64,000 nt of DNA from Clostridia bacterium (lineage in GTDB: Bacteria > Bacillota > Clostridia > Christensenellales > Aristaeellaceae). The stretch's first letter is position 1. Each line of letters opens with the position of its first letter. The stretch covers positions 1 to 64,000 of the forward strand of contig JAFXUZ010000023.1 in the NCBI GenBank assembly GCA_017524725.1, read 5' to 3'. A program made the position numbers and the translations under genes. Below are positions 17,298 through 26,878 of the stretch, in pieces. The notes beneath the pieces are model-generated. The model did no database searches. It was given only the letters and a program-made list of their open reading frames with translations, and had not been told where the DNA came from.

Positions 17298-17939
17298 ATG
17301 ATCAACGTTGCGCTGCCCAAGGGACGCCTTGGGGAAAAAGTGTATGAGATCCTCGAAAGCGCAGGGTACGGATGCCCTGCTATCAGGGAAAAAAACCGCA
17401 AGCTGATCTTTGAGAACGCAGAAGCCGGGATCAGTTATTTCTGGGTCAAGCCGTCAGATGTGGCTATCTATGTGGAGCGGGGAGCCGCGGACATCGGCAT
17501 CGCCGGAAAGGATATCCTGATCGAATACGGACCGGACGTATTTGAGCTGCTCGACCTGGGCATCGGGGTCTGCCGGATGTGTGTCTGCGGCAGGGCAGAC
17601 TTCAGGCCCGACCCGTCACGGCCGCTGAGGGTCGCCACAAAGTTTCCCAATACCGCCCGGCAGTATTATGCGGCCAAGTCAGAAGAGATCGATATCATCC
17701 ATCTGAACGGTTCCATTGAGCTGGCCCCGATCATCGGCCTGAGCGATGTGATCGTGGACATCGTTGAAACGGGAAAGACCCTGGCGGAAAACGGTCTGGT
17801 GCCGCTTGAGACAGTGAATCCGATAAGCGCAAGGCTGATCGCCAACAAAGCCTCCGGTAAGTTCAAATACGACGAAATACAGCGCCTTTGCATGGCTGTC
17901 GAGGCGGAGGTCGAAAGCAGAAAGGAAGCCGAAGCATGA
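17298..17939 (+). CDS. hisG: ATP phosphoribosyltransferase, short form
   Basis: Catalyses the first step of histidine synthesis (ATP + PRPP to phosphoribosyl-ATP). The 213-residue protein is the HisG-S form, lacking the C-terminal regulatory domain and therefore dependent on HisZ. The start MINVALPKGRLGEKV, the segment GAADIGIAGKDIL, and the PRPP-binding VDIVETGKTL are visible. AAGGAAGG precedes the ATG. Its stop overlaps the hisD ATG (ATGA). Confidence 0.96.
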   Translation: MINVALPKGRLGEKVYEILESAGYGCPAIREKNRKLIFENAEAGISYFWVKPSDVAIYVERGAADIGIAGKDILIEYGPDVFELLDLGIGVCRMCVCGRADFRPDPSRPLRVATKFPNTARQYYAAKSEEIDIIHLNGSIELAPIIGLSDVIVDIVETGKTLAENGLVPLETVNPISARLIANKASGKFKYDEIQRLCMAVEAEVESRKEAEA

Positions 17940-19216
17940 AGATTTATGATTTGAACACGATCAGTATCGACGAAATACTCAAACGTGAAGATAATCCCCT
18001 TGCCGGCAGCATCACAGATACGGTCTCGCAAATCATTTCAGACGTCCGGCAGCGCGGGGAAACAGCGCTGAAGGAATTATGTTCTAGATTTGACGCATGG
18101 AACGGAATCGGGCTCGAGGTGACCCGGGATGAGATCAGGCAGGCCTATAAATGCCTTAATCCCCGTTTTGTAGCCACGCTTGAAAAGGCAGCCGAAAATA
18201 TCCGTACATTTCACAGGCAGCAGATCAGGCCTAGCTTTGTTATCACCGGCGAGGACGGGATCGTCATGGGGCAGAAGGTGATGCCGATCGCCAAAGTAGG
18301 CGTTTATGTCCCCGGAGGAACGGCCGCGCTTTCGTCCACTGTGCTGATGGACGTGATCCCCGCAAAACTTGCCGGCTGTCCCGAGATCGTGGTTACGACG
18401 CCCGCCCGTGGCGGCAGGGTGGATCCCGCGATCCTTGCCGCCGCTGACATTGCCGGTGCGGATCGCATCTTCAAGGTAGGCGGAGCCCAGGCAATCGCGG
18501 CCCTTGCTTACGGTGCCGATCCCATTCCCGGGGTGGATAAGATCGTCGGTCCGGGAAACGCATATGTTACCGAAGCAAAACGCCAGGTCTTCGGCAGGGT
18601 AGCCATCGATATGATCGCAGGTCCTTCGGAGATTCTCGTGGTCGCCGACAAGGACTCCGATCCCGAACACCTCGCCGCCGACCTGCTGTCCCAGGCGGAA
18701 CATGACAAAATGGCTTCCGCTGTTCTGGTGACGGACTGCGCCGATCTGGCCGCCCAGGTATCCGAAGCTGTCGAAAGGCAGTTGGCAGTCCTGCCGCGAA
18801 GGGAAATTGCCGAAGCTTCCATTAAAAACAATGGAAAGATCATTGTCGCGAAGGATATCGATACCGTGATCGATATTGCCAACCGGATCGCTCCGGAGCA
18901 CCTTGAGCTTTGTGTATCCGACCCGTTCAAATACCTCGACCGCATACACAATGCCGGAAGCATTTTCATGGGCAGGTACTGCCCCGAAGCGCTGGGAGAC
19001 TACATGGCGGGACCCAACCATACCCTGCCTACCAGCGGGACGGCCCGCTTTTCCAGTCCGCTGTCTGTGGACGACTTCGTAAAGCGGAGCCAGTTTACAT
19101 ATTACACCCGGGAAGCCCTAGAAAAGGTGAGTGGGAGCATCGCCCTGTTTGCAAGACAGGAAGGCCTCGAAGGGCATGCCCGCAGCGCCCTGATCCGCAC
19201 ACGGACGGAGGATTGA
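17936..19216 (+). CDS. hisD: Histidinol dehydrogenase
   Basis: NAD-dependent, zinc-containing four-electron dehydrogenase that makes histidine from histidinol. From ATG 17936 (overlapping the hisG stop) it is 427 residues, the normal length. Family motifs include VGVYVPGGTAALSSTVLM, FKVGGAQAIAALAYG, KIVGPGNAYV and the metal/catalytic SQAEHD and APEHLEL segments, plus LPTSGTARF near the C-terminus. An in-frame start further upstream inside hisG is disregarded. Confidence 0.97.
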   Translation: MKIYDLNTISIDEILKREDNPLAGSITDTVSQIISDVRQRGETALKELCSRFDAWNGIGLEVTRDEIRQAYKCLNPRFVATLEKAAENIRTFHRQQIRPSFVITGEDGIVMGQKVMPIAKVGVYVPGGTAALSSTVLMDVIPAKLAGCPEIVVTTPARGGRVDPAILAAADIAGADRIFKVGGAQAIAALAYGADPIPGVDKIVGPGNAYVTEAKRQVFGRVAIDMIAGPSEILVVADKDSDPEHLAADLLSQAEHDKMASAVLVTDCADLAAQVSEAVERQLAVLPRREIAEASIKNNGKIIVAKDIDTVIDIANRIAPEHLELCVSDPFKYLDRIHNAGSIFMGRYCPEALGDYMAGPNHTLPTSGTARFSSPLSVDDFVKRSQFTYYTREALEKVSGSIALFARQEGLEGHARSALIRTRTED

Positions 19217-19217
19217 T

Positions 19218-20276
19218 ATGAGCCGTTTTCTGAAGGAAGCATTCAAAAGTCTTTCGTGCTATGTACCGGGCGAACAGTTTCAGGACAGGAAATTCATTAA
19301 GCTGAACACCAACGAATCCCCTTATCCGCCCTCGCCCCTGGTAGCTGCCAGGGCCATGGAAGCGGCAAAATGCCTTCAGCTGTATTCAGATCCGGAAAGC
19401 GCCGCTTTAAGACAAGCCATCGCAGGTTTGCATCAAGTCAAAGCGGAGAACGTGATCGTTTCCAACGGATCGGATGAGGTTCTGAACTTCGCATTCCTGG
19501 CATTTGGCGACGCTTCCCATCCTTTTGTCTTCGCAGACATCACCTATGGTTTCTACAAGGTCTTGTGCGACGTCAACGATATCCCGTATGTCACTGTCCC
19601 GCTGAGAGAGGATTTTACCATTCGCGCAGAGGATTATCCTGATTCCGGACATATCGTGCTGGCTGATCCAAACGCGCCGACAGGGATCCCGATGCCTGCG
19701 GAAGAAGTTGAAAAGATCGTACAGGCCAACCCGGACCGTGTAGTGATCGTGGACGAGGCTTACGCGGATTTCAGTGAAAGCGACTGTCTTTCTCTGGCTT
19801 TGAAATATGACAATGTGCTGATCGTACGGACTTTCTCAAAGTCTCGTTCCATGGCCGGCGCAAGGCTTGGATATGCCATAGGAAACGAAAAATTGATCGT
19901 CGATCTCAAACTGGTAAAAGATTCGATCGATCCATATAATGTCAACCTGATGACTTCAGCCGCCGGGATCGCGGCCATCGAAGAAAACAGTTATTATATG
20001 GAGAACTGCGAAAAGATCATCAGGACACGCCGGAAAACCGTAAAAAAACTCGAATCCATGGGGTTTTCGGTCCTTCCCAGCGGTGCAAATTTCGTTTTCG
20101 CACGGCACCCCGGCATCGGAGGAGAACAACTGTACCGAAAGCTGAAGGATAAAGGCGTACTGATCCGGCATTTCAGTTCTGAGAGGATACGGGACTTCAA
20201 CAGGATCACCATCGGCGGCGAAGAACAGATGGATTGCTTCTTCAATATCCTCGACGATTGTCTTAATGAATTATAA
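19218..20276 (+). CDS. hisC: Histidinol-phosphate aminotransferase
   Basis: PLP enzyme converting imidazole acetol phosphate to histidinol phosphate. At 352 residues it is a typical fold-type I aminotransferase with IKLNTNESPYPP, SNGSDEVLNFAF, ADPNAPTG, the VVIVDEAYADF strand and the PLP lysine in RTFSKSRSMAGARLGY. It begins one base after the hisD stop. Confidence 0.96.
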   Translation: MSRFLKEAFKSLSCYVPGEQFQDRKFIKLNTNESPYPPSPLVAARAMEAAKCLQLYSDPESAALRQAIAGLHQVKAENVIVSNGSDEVLNFAFLAFGDASHPFVFADITYGFYKVLCDVNDIPYVTVPLREDFTIRAEDYPDSGHIVLADPNAPTGIPMPAEEVEKIVQANPDRVVIVDEAYADFSESDCLSLALKYDNVLIVRTFSKSRSMAGARLGYAIGNEKLIVDLKLVKDSIDPYNVNLMTSAAGIAAIEENSYYMENCEKIIRTRRKTVKKLESMGFSVLPSGANFVFARHPGIGGEQLYRKLKDKGVLIRHFSSERIRDFNRITIGGEEQMDCFFNILDDCLNEL

Positions 20277-20290
20277 AAGGAGGCTATCGG

Positions 20291-20878
20291 ATGCGCTGCG
20301 CCCGGATAACGCGAAAAACAGCTGAAACGGATATTGACCTTTCTCTGGATCTGGACGGGACCGGCAGGGCGGAGATCGATACCGGCAGCGGTTTTCTGGA
20401 CCATATGCTGACGCTTTTTGCAAGACACGGGCATTTTGACCTGACGGTGAAATGCGCCGGAGATATACACGTGGATGAACATCACACCACCGAGGATATC
20501 GGGATCGCCCTCGGAAATGCTTTCGGCGAAGCGCTTGGTGACAAGCGCGGGATATCACGGTACGGCAGCATGCTTCTGCCGATGGACGAAGCTCTTATCC
20601 TGTGTGCGGTGGATCTTTCCGGCAGGACCATGCTGCGGTATACGCTGTCCCCGCCGTCCCCGAAGGTCGGTACATTCGACACTGAACTGGGAGAGGAGTT
20701 TTTCTGGGGCTTCTGCCGCTCATGCCCAATGACAATCCACCTCAGGCAGTTGGACGGGACCAATTCACATCATATCCTAGAAGCTGGTTTCAAGGCCTTC
20801 GGAAGAGCCATGAGGCAGGCCGTATCCATCGACCCGGAGGAAGGCGGGAGGATCCCTTCCACAAAAGGAGCTCTATGA
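20291..20878 (+). CDS. hisB: Imidazoleglycerol-phosphate dehydratase
   Basis: Manganese-dependent dehydratase of the histidine pathway, monofunctional (195 residues, without a histidinol phosphatase domain). The two metal-binding repeats HHTTEDIG and SHHILEAGFKAFGRA are present, with GSGFLDHMLTLFARHG. AAGGAGG precedes the ATG and its stop overlaps the hisH start (ATGA). No histidinol phosphatase gene is present in this operon. Confidence 0.97.
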   Translation: MRCARITRKTAETDIDLSLDLDGTGRAEIDTGSGFLDHMLTLFARHGHFDLTVKCAGDIHVDEHHTTEDIGIALGNAFGEALGDKRGISRYGSMLLPMDEALILCAVDLSGRTMLRYTLSPPSPKVGTFDTELGEEFFWGFCRSCPMTIHLRQLDGTNSHHILEAGFKAFGRAMRQAVSIDPEEGGRIPSTKGAL

Positions 20879-21486
20879 CAGCGATCATTGATTACGGCGT
20901 GGGCAATTTATTTTCCCTGGCATGCTCGCTTAAGGCGATCGGGGCAGATTGTGTAGTAACGGATTCCGCCGAAAGGATCCGCAGCGCGGACAGGGTGATC
21001 CTTCCCGGCGTCGGCGCCTTCGGCGACGCACAGAAAAAGCTCTTTTCCTCCGGACTGGGCCAGGCAGCCCTGGAACAGGCACAAAAGGGCGTGCCGCTTC
21101 TGGGAATCTGTGTGGGAATGCAGCTTCTGTTTGAGCGAAGCCTTGAATTCGGCAGCTTCCCGGGACTGGGCCTGATCCCCGGAGAAGTCCGGTACATCGG
21201 TGAAACGATCTCTCCCGGCCTCAAGATACCTCAGATCGGCTGGAACGCCCTTTCCATCAGGAAACCGCATCCGCTTTTCAAATATATCCGGGACGGCGAT
21301 TACGTCTATTTCGTGCACAGTTATCATGCGGTGACCCCAAAGGAGTATGTCATCGCTGATACGGACTACGGCGGGGTGCTGACCGGAGCTGTAGCAAGCG
21401 GCAACGTGATGGGGTGCCAGTTCCACCCCGAAAAAAGCGGGGAAGTCGGCCTGAACATCCTGCGTGCTTTTTTGGAAATGGGGTGA
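20875..21486 (+). CDS. hisH: Imidazole glycerol phosphate synthase, glutaminase subunit
   Basis: Class I glutamine amidotransferase that supplies ammonia to HisF. It is 203 residues from ATG 20875 with AAAGGAG upstream. The catalytic Cys is in LLGICVGMQLLF and the His/Glu in GCQFHPEKSG. It overlaps hisB by 4 bp and precedes hisA by 7 bp. Confidence 0.97.
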   Translation: MTAIIDYGVGNLFSLACSLKAIGADCVVTDSAERIRSADRVILPGVGAFGDAQKKLFSSGLGQAALEQAQKGVPLLGICVGMQLLFERSLEFGSFPGLGLIPGEVRYIGETISPGLKIPQIGWNALSIRKPHPLFKYIRDGDYVYFVHSYHAVTPKEYVIADTDYGGVLTGAVASGNVMGCQFHPEKSGEVGLNILRAFLEMG

Positions 21487-21493
21487 GATCAGT

Positions 21494-22207
21494 ATGGTCA
21501 TTCTGCCCGCGGTAGATCTGATCGAAGGGCAAGCGGTCAGGCTTTATCAGGGGGATTACAGCCAGAAAACGGTGTTTGAGAACGATCCCGTTTCAGTCGC
21601 AAAGCGCTTTGCCGAAGCCGGCGCGCATTATATCCATATCGTGGACCTGGACGGTGCCAGGACAGGCCAAACGGAAAACTATGACGTGATCCGCAGAATG
21701 ATCCGCTCATCCGGGCTGAAAGCGGAGGTCGGCGGCGGGATCCGTTCTTTTGAGTCTGTGGACAGGTATCTGGACGCCGGTGCGGAAAGGATCGTCCTGG
21801 GAACCAAAGCTGTAACTGATCCTGGCTTTCTTCAAGAGGCACTGGAATTGTACGGTGACAGGATCGCGGTCGGAGCCGATCTCAGGGACGGAAACGTAGC
21901 CATCCGCGGTTGGATGGAGGACAGCGGGGAATCCGGCGAGGAATTCTGCAAAAGAATGTCCGCAGTCGGCCTTAAGACACTGATATGCACCGATATTTCC
22001 AGGGACGGCGCCATGCGGGGCACCAATCACCAGCTGTACCGGCAGCTGATGAAAGTGTGCGCATGCGACCTGATCGCCTCGGGAGGAGTGTCCTCCCTGG
22101 AAGAAGTGATCCGGCTGAAAAACGAGGGGCTTGCCGGAGCGATACTCGGAAAAGCACTTTATACCGGAGCGATCGATTTGAAACAGGCAATCGAGGTGTG
22201 CGCATGA
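21494..22207 (+). CDS. hisA: Phosphoribosylformimino-AICAR-phosphate isomerase
   Basis: TIM-barrel isomerase of 237 residues. It begins MVILPAVDLIEGQAVRLYQG, with the duplicated phosphate-binding motifs VGGGIRSFE and IASGGVSSLEE and the catalytic Asp residues at the ends of the first and fifth strands (AVDL, CTDISRDG). Start ATG 21494 is preferred over an in-frame upstream ATG within hisH. The stop overlaps the hisF start. Confidence 0.96.
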   Translation: MVILPAVDLIEGQAVRLYQGDYSQKTVFENDPVSVAKRFAEAGAHYIHIVDLDGARTGQTENYDVIRRMIRSSGLKAEVGGGIRSFESVDRYLDAGAERIVLGTKAVTDPGFLQEALELYGDRIAVGADLRDGNVAIRGWMEDSGESGEEFCKRMSAVGLKTLICTDISRDGAMRGTNHQLYRQLMKVCACDLIASGGVSSLEEVIRLKNEGLAGAILGKALYTGAIDLKQAIEVCA

Positions 22208-22962
22208 TAGCAAAAAGGATCATTCCCTGCCTGGACGTGCGGGACGGACGTGTGGTGAAGGGGACCCGTTTTCAGGGACTCAATGATGTAGCCTCACCTG
22301 TAGACCTGGCCGCGTACTATTCGCAGCAGGGAGCGGATGAACTTGTTTTCTATGATATCACTGCCTCCAGCGACGGCAGAAAAATCTTTACCGATATCCT
22401 CTCGGAAGCGGCTTCCAGGGTCTTTATCCCCCTGACAGTGGGGGGTGGGATCAGTTCGCTGGACGATTTTGACCGTGTGCTGAAATGCGGCGCCGACAAG
22501 GTAAGCGTCAATTCCTGCGCGCTTCGAAACCCGGACCTCATTCGCGAAGCAGCCGTCAAATACGGCAGCCAATGCGTCGTCCTGTCGGTTGACGCCAAAC
22601 GTGTCGACGGCAGGTTCAGGGTATTTGCCAAGGGAGGTCGAGAGGACACTGGGCTGGACCTTATGGAGTGGATCAAAAAAGGACTTGATCTCGGAGCGGG
22701 AGAGATCGTGCTGAATTCCATGGATACCGACGGCGTTAAGGAAGGGTTTGACCTGGAGATGCTGTCCCTGGTGGCCGCGATCGCTCATGTCCCGGTCATT
22801 GCCTCGGGAGGCGCCGGCAAAATGGAGGATTTTGCAACACTTTTCAGGGCTGTTCCCGGTGTAGATGCGGGACTGGCGGCTTCCATTTTCCATTACGGAG
22901 AGGTAAAGATTCCGGAACTGAAAGAATACCTCAGGAACGAAAACATCAATGTACGGATTTGA
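22204..22962 (+). CDS. hisF: Imidazole glycerol phosphate synthase, cyclase subunit
   Basis: Partner of HisH; forms imidazole glycerol phosphate and AICAR. The 252-residue TIM barrel begins [20 protein letters not shown] and retains [34 protein letters not shown] and [12 protein letters not shown]. The reading frame opens much earlier inside hisA, but ATG 22204 overlaps the hisA stop and matches the family start. Confidence 0.97.
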   Translation: MIAKRIIPCLDVRDGRVVKGTRFQGLNDVASPVDLAAYYSQQGADELVFYDITASSDGRKIFTDILSEAASRVFIPLTVGGGISSLDDFDRVLKCGADKVSVNSCALRNPDLIREAAVKYGSQCVVLSVDAKRVDGRFRVFAKGGREDTGLDLMEWIKKGLDLGAGEIVLNSMDTDGVKEGFDLEMLSLVAAIAHVPVIASGGAGKMEDFATLFRAVPGVDAGLAASIFHYGEVKIPELKEYLRNENINVRI

Positions 22963-22975
22963 AAGGAGCGGAAAA

Positions 22976-23656
22976 ATGGTCTCTGCGGATCAACTGAAAT
23001 ATAACGCCGATGGTCTGATCCCTGCCGTCGTTGTCGATGCCGACAGTGGGGAAGTGCTGATGCTTGCCTACATGAACGAGGAAAGCCTGAAGATATCCAT
23101 CGAAAAGAAACTGACTTGTTTCTATTCGCGCTCAAGGCAGAAATTGTGGCTGAAGGGGGAAACCTCCGGAAATTACCAGCATATCGTTTCGATCACCGCC
23201 GACTGCGATCTGGATGCCCTCAGGATCGCCGTGCACAAGGACGGACCCGCGTGTCATACCGGAAACGAAACTTGTTTTTTCAATCCGGTCCTTGAGAACA
23301 ATGAGCATGCATCAGTGGAAGATGAGGAGGATTTTTCCCTTGGATCCCTGTATGAACTGATCAAGGGAAGAAAGAGTGAAAAAAAAGAAGGATCCTACAC
23401 CAGCTACCTATTTGAAAAAGGGCTGGACAAGATCCTCAAAAAAGTGGGTGAGGAATGCACTGAGGTGGTGATTGCCGGAAAAGGCGAGGACAGAGCGGAA
23501 ACGATATATGAGATCGCAGACCTGACCTATCATGTGATGGTACTGATGGTGCAGATGGGCATCTCAACCGAGGAGATCATGGACGAGCTTCGCAGCCGTC
23601 ATGTGATCGACCATAAAGTAAAGCAGGAAAAAATGACCGGAAACGGTACAAAATGA
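22976..23656 (+). CDS. hisIE: Bifunctional phosphoribosyl-AMP cyclohydrolase / phosphoribosyl-ATP pyrophosphatase
   Basis: Steps two and three of histidine synthesis in one 226-residue protein. The N-terminal cyclohydrolase domain has [16 protein letters not shown] and the zinc-binding CDLDAL and HTGNETCF segments. The C-terminal pyrophosphatase domain begins near [20 protein letters not shown], with [11 protein letters not shown] and [19 protein letters not shown] lies six bases before ATG 22976. Confidence 0.96.
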   Translation: MVSADQLKYNADGLIPAVVVDADSGEVLMLAYMNEESLKISIEKKLTCFYSRSRQKLWLKGETSGNYQHIVSITADCDLDALRIAVHKDGPACHTGNETCFFNPVLENNEHASVEDEEDFSLGSLYELIKGRKSEKKEGSYTSYLFEKGLDKILKKVGEECTEVVIAGKGEDRAETIYEIADLTYHVMVLMVQMGISTEEIMDELRSRHVIDHKVKQEKMTGNGTK

Positions 23657-23676
23657 CCGGGGAGATGGATTGAACC

Positions 23677-24477
23677 ATGACGATCGGATTCATCGGATGC
23701 GGAAAGATGGGGGAGGCGATCCTGAAAGGCATCGCGTGCGGAGGGGATCATCCCGAGATCATCGTTTCCCGCAGGAACCGCGCTGAACTTGAGAGGATCA
23801 GGAACACCTACCGGGTCGGGACCGGCACAAATGCAGACGCGGCGAAGTGCGGCACGGTATTTCTCGCTGTCAAGCCGCAGCAGTACGACGGGGTCATTAA
23901 GGAAATACGTGATGCGGTGCACAATGACGCGCTTTTGATCTATCTCGCTCCGGGGATCTCCCCGGAGCAGATGGAAGCGAAGCTGGAAAAGCCCGGGCTG
24001 AAGATCATTCATCTGATGCCGAATACACCCTGCGCGGTGGCAGCGGGGGTAAACGCTTACGCCTGCGGGAAAACGGTCGGCAGGACGGATGAAGAAATGT
24101 TCGCAGCCCTTGTGTCCCCGTGCGGCACGCCTGTCAGGGTGGAGGAAGGGCAGATGAATGCCGTTGTGGGCATCAGCGGCTCGTCTCCGGCATATTATTA
24201 TATGATGATCGACGCAGTGGCCAAGGCCGGTGTGCGCGCCGGACTGAAAAGGGACGATGCCGTCCGCATGGCCGCCCAGGCGATGCTCGGCAGTGCAAAA
24301 ATGGTCCTGGAATCAGGAAAGCACCCGTCCCAGTTAAGGGACGACGTATGTTCTCCCGGAGGAACAACGATCGAGGCTGTATGCTCGCTGGATATGGCCG
24401 GATTTGAGGGGATCGTGATGGACTCGATACAAAAATGCATTGACAGGTCCCGGGAGATCAGCAGGCAGATTACCTGA
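23677..24477 (+). CDS. proC: Pyrroline-5-carboxylate reductase
   Basis: NAD(P)H-dependent last step of proline synthesis. The 266-residue protein has the Rossmann start MTIGFIGCGKMGEAIL, the AVKPQQYDGV segment, HLMPNTPC, and the family signature in the C-terminal half (QLRDDVCSPGGTTIEAV). It lies 20 bp after hisIE, so it is probably cotranscribed with the his genes, which would tie proline to histidine control. Its 3' end overlaps the convergent deacetylase gene by 8 bp. Confidence 0.95.
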   Translation: MTIGFIGCGKMGEAILKGIACGGDHPEIIVSRRNRAELERIRNTYRVGTGTNADAAKCGTVFLAVKPQQYDGVIKEIRDAVHNDALLIYLAPGISPEQMEAKLEKPGLKIIHLMPNTPCAVAAGVNAYACGKTVGRTDEEMFAALVSPCGTPVRVEEGQMNAVVGISGSSPAYYYMMIDAVAKAGVRAGLKRDDAVRMAAQAMLGSAKMVLESGKHPSQLRDDVCSPGGTTIEAVCSLDMAGFEGIVMDSIQKCIDRSREISRQIT

Positions 24478-26263
24478 CGACGATGTTCGCCGGATCCAGA
24501 TGCATATATACGGTCCCCGGCACGATCCCTTCTTTATGGAAGGAGAGCAGTTCGGACACCGTGACCAGCTGATAACCGCCGCCCACCAGCACGGGAATGG
24601 CCTGGATGACCGCTTCAGCGGTGGTCGCATAAAGGTCATGCATCAGAAAGATATTCCCGTTTTCTGCATTGTTCACCAGCGATTTGTAGGTTTTTTTAGT
24701 GTTGCGGGTAGACCAGTCCAGCGTATCCGTCTGCCAGGAGGCGATTACCATGCCCAGTTCGGAGCAGACCTTGCGCAGGGTGCTGTTGAAGGAACCGTAA
24801 GGGCACCTGAGGACCCTGATCTGCTCTCCGGTCATCTCAAGGACCAGTTCGTTGACACGGGTGATCTGTGAACGCATCTGTTTTGCGTTCAGTTCGGTAA
24901 GCTTTTTGTGGTCCCACGTATGGCAGGCAATCTCATTTTCCTGGGCAGCGGTATAGATCAGGACGTTGGAATAGCTTGTAAGACGGCTCCCCACCACGCA
25001 GAAAGTCGCCCTGCCGCCGTATTCCTCCAGCACATCGAGGATCCGGAAAGTCTCCTCGCTGGGACCATCGTCAAATGTGAGGGCGATCATCGGTCTGGTT
25101 GGATCGATATTCCGTTTGCCGTTTTCGATGGCCTGAAGTTCCATGGACAGGTAATCGGAACACTGACTGTATTTCAGTGTGATGCGCTGGCAGCCGGCTT
25201 CCAGGGGGAGCGCTTCGCCGGGCATAAGATAAAACGTGACGCCTTCGGTGTCCAGAACACAGTGCTCCGGCCACACCAGGTCCTCCGGAGCCTCGTAACC
25301 GCCCGAAACCTGATTGAATATCCGGCGGTATTTGGCATTGGCCTGAAAGGTGATCCGGCTCCTGTCCGCCATATAATCATTGGGATCCAGGACTCGGTCG
25401 TTGGCGGTATCCAGCGTAAAAGCCCTGATAAACGGAAGCGGCTCGATCCCCGAAACTGTGTATTTCCCTACCAGAACCACGGAGGTGCAGCTTTCGTCGA
25501 GCTTGACTGAATTGTATGTGATCTCCAGCGCAGCGGCGGTATCCTGGTGGTATTCAGAATGATCCGCTGTCACGATTTCGATCATCTTATGAACGTATCG
25601 GGACAGCGCCGCATCGATCTGTCCGAGCGTGTAGACCGGATACCGGATAGTACAGGTAAGATTGCCTCCGGATGAGCTCATGCTCTTCTGGCTGCCGGTC
25701 TCGTGGAGGTTGGTGTTGATCCCCGAAGCGGAAAGGGTATAAACGGTATCGCCCGACAGGAGGCTGGTAATGGCTTCATAGGAAGTGTCTGTCGGTATGA
25801 GGTATTTGTCGATGATATAGCCGAAATCATGTCCGCTGCGGACCCTGTACCAGCCGTTTTCATGCCCGACGATCTCAAATCTGGCACCGCACAGGCATTT
25901 GTACATCACTTTTGAAGAAGGATCCGGCGCAGAAAAAACATTGATTACGGCATTTTCTTCTTCAACGATGCCCCAGCCCATATGCTCATACTCAGTGGAC
26001 ACCTTGATGTATTTGGACATCATGTAGCCGAACTGGCCGTTGACCTCCACAAAGTACCAGTTTCCTGATTCCGAAAGAATATTCACCTGGGTGCCCGAAG
26101 AATAGGAACCGACGACGTTATCGGCGGATGTTGATGTGGTGGAGCGAAGCTTCAGCGACCCTCCGGAAACCGAGCCGATCATTCTCGTTTCCGCCCGGGC
26201 AAACGCCGCTAAAAAAAGGATGAACCCTGCCGTCAAAACCGTCAGAAAGAACTTTCTGTTCAT
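24470..26263 (-). CDS. Secreted polysaccharide deacetylase with N-terminal SH3 domains
   Basis: Predicted extracellular NodB-family deacetylase acting on peptidoglycan or another N-acetylated glycan. From ATG 26263 (GGAGG seven bases upstream) it is 597 residues. It starts with a signal peptide ending in AFARAE, then two bacterial SH3 domains (about 30-90 and 95-160), a middle domain of unknown type, and a C-terminal NodB domain with all five motifs: TFDDGP, HTWDHK, RCPYGSFN, TLDWS and FLMHD. Peptidoglycan binding by the SH3 domains is inferred. Confidence 0.92.
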   Translation of the reverse strand: MNRKFFLTVLTAGFILFLAAFARAETRMIGSVSGGSLKLRSTTSTSADNVVGSYSSGTQVNILSESGNWYFVEVNGQFGYMMSKYIKVSTEYEHMGWGIVEEENAVINVFSAPDPSSKVMYKCLCGARFEIVGHENGWYRVRSGHDFGYIIDKYLIPTDTSYEAITSLLSGDTVYTLSASGINTNLHETGSQKSMSSSGGNLTCTIRYPVYTLGQIDAALSRYVHKMIEIVTADHSEYHQDTAAALEITYNSVKLDESCTSVVLVGKYTVSGIEPLPFIRAFTLDTANDRVLDPNDYMADRSRITFQANAKYRRIFNQVSGGYEAPEDLVWPEHCVLDTEGVTFYLMPGEALPLEAGCQRITLKYSQCSDYLSMELQAIENGKRNIDPTRPMIALTFDDGPSEETFRILDVLEEYGGRATFCVVGSRLTSYSNVLIYTAAQENEIACHTWDHKKLTELNAKQMRSQITRVNELVLEMTGEQIRVLRCPYGSFNSTLRKVCSELGMVIASWQTDTLDWSTRNTKKTYKSLVNNAENGNIFLMHDLYATTAEAVIQAIPVLVGGGYQLVTVSELLSFHKEGIVPGTVYMHLDPANIVVR

Positions 26264-26295
26264 CAAAAACCTCCGAAATCTCAAGTAGCACCAAC

Positions 26296-26324
26296 AGTAT
26301 ACTTATTTTGTAGGGAAAAATCAA
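26296..26324 (-). promoter_or_regulatory. Promoter of the polysaccharide deacetylase gene
   Basis: Minus-strand TTGATT (26324-26319) and TATACT (26301-26296), 17-bp spacer, about 33 bp before the start codon. Confidence 0.75.
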
Positions 26325-26361
26325 TGTTTTGCAGACCTGCCTTTTTACGTGGAGATAGGAT

Positions 26362-26823
26362 ATGGAAAAAACAAACGTTATGCGCCTGCTGGACAGGAAC
26401 AGGATAAACTATACGCCTCATTTTTACTCCGGAGCGCTGAGCGGAACTGATATCGCCGCCTGCCTTGGCGAGGAACCCGCAAAAGTGTTCAAGACACTCG
26501 TGACCGTCGGCGCATCCCGGAAGAACTATGTATTCATGATCCCGGCAGCGGAAGAACTGGACCTGAAAAAGGCCGCGGCGGCAGTCGGCGAAAAAAGCAT
26601 TTCCATGCTGCCTCAGAAGGAACTCCTTCCGCTCACGGGATATATCCACGGCGGATGCTCACCCATCGGGATGAAAAAGCAATTCCGTACCATGATCCAC
26701 CGATCGGCCATGTCCTTCGGCACCATCTTTTTCAGCGCGGGAAAGGTCGGAGCCCAGGTCGAAATGGACCCGAAGGATATCTCCGGGCTGTGTCCGTTGG
26801 AGACAGCGGACCTGATCGTGTGA
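26362..26823 (+). CDS. ybaK: YbaK/EbsC-type Cys-tRNA(Pro) deacylase
   Basis: Trans-editing enzyme that hydrolyses mischarged Cys-tRNA(Pro). The 153-residue single-domain protein shows KTNVMRLLDRNRINYTPHFY, the catalytic-Lys region VFKTLVTVG, and GGCSPIGMKKQF typical of the YbaK/EbsC branch. It reads rightward between two leftward secreted-protein genes and ends 56 bp before the convergent SpoIID-like gene. GGAGATAGGAT precedes the ATG. Confidence 0.92.
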   Translation: MEKTNVMRLLDRNRINYTPHFYSGALSGTDIAACLGEEPAKVFKTLVTVGASRKNYVFMIPAAEELDLKKAAAAVGEKSISMLPQKELLPLTGYIHGGCSPIGMKKQFRTMIHRSAMSFGTIFFSAGKVGAQVEMDPKDISGLCPLETADLIV

Positions 26824-26878
26824 TCGATCGGGGAGAGGCGGCCTCATCAGCAAAGCGTACCCCCGGGAATAGTAAGGA

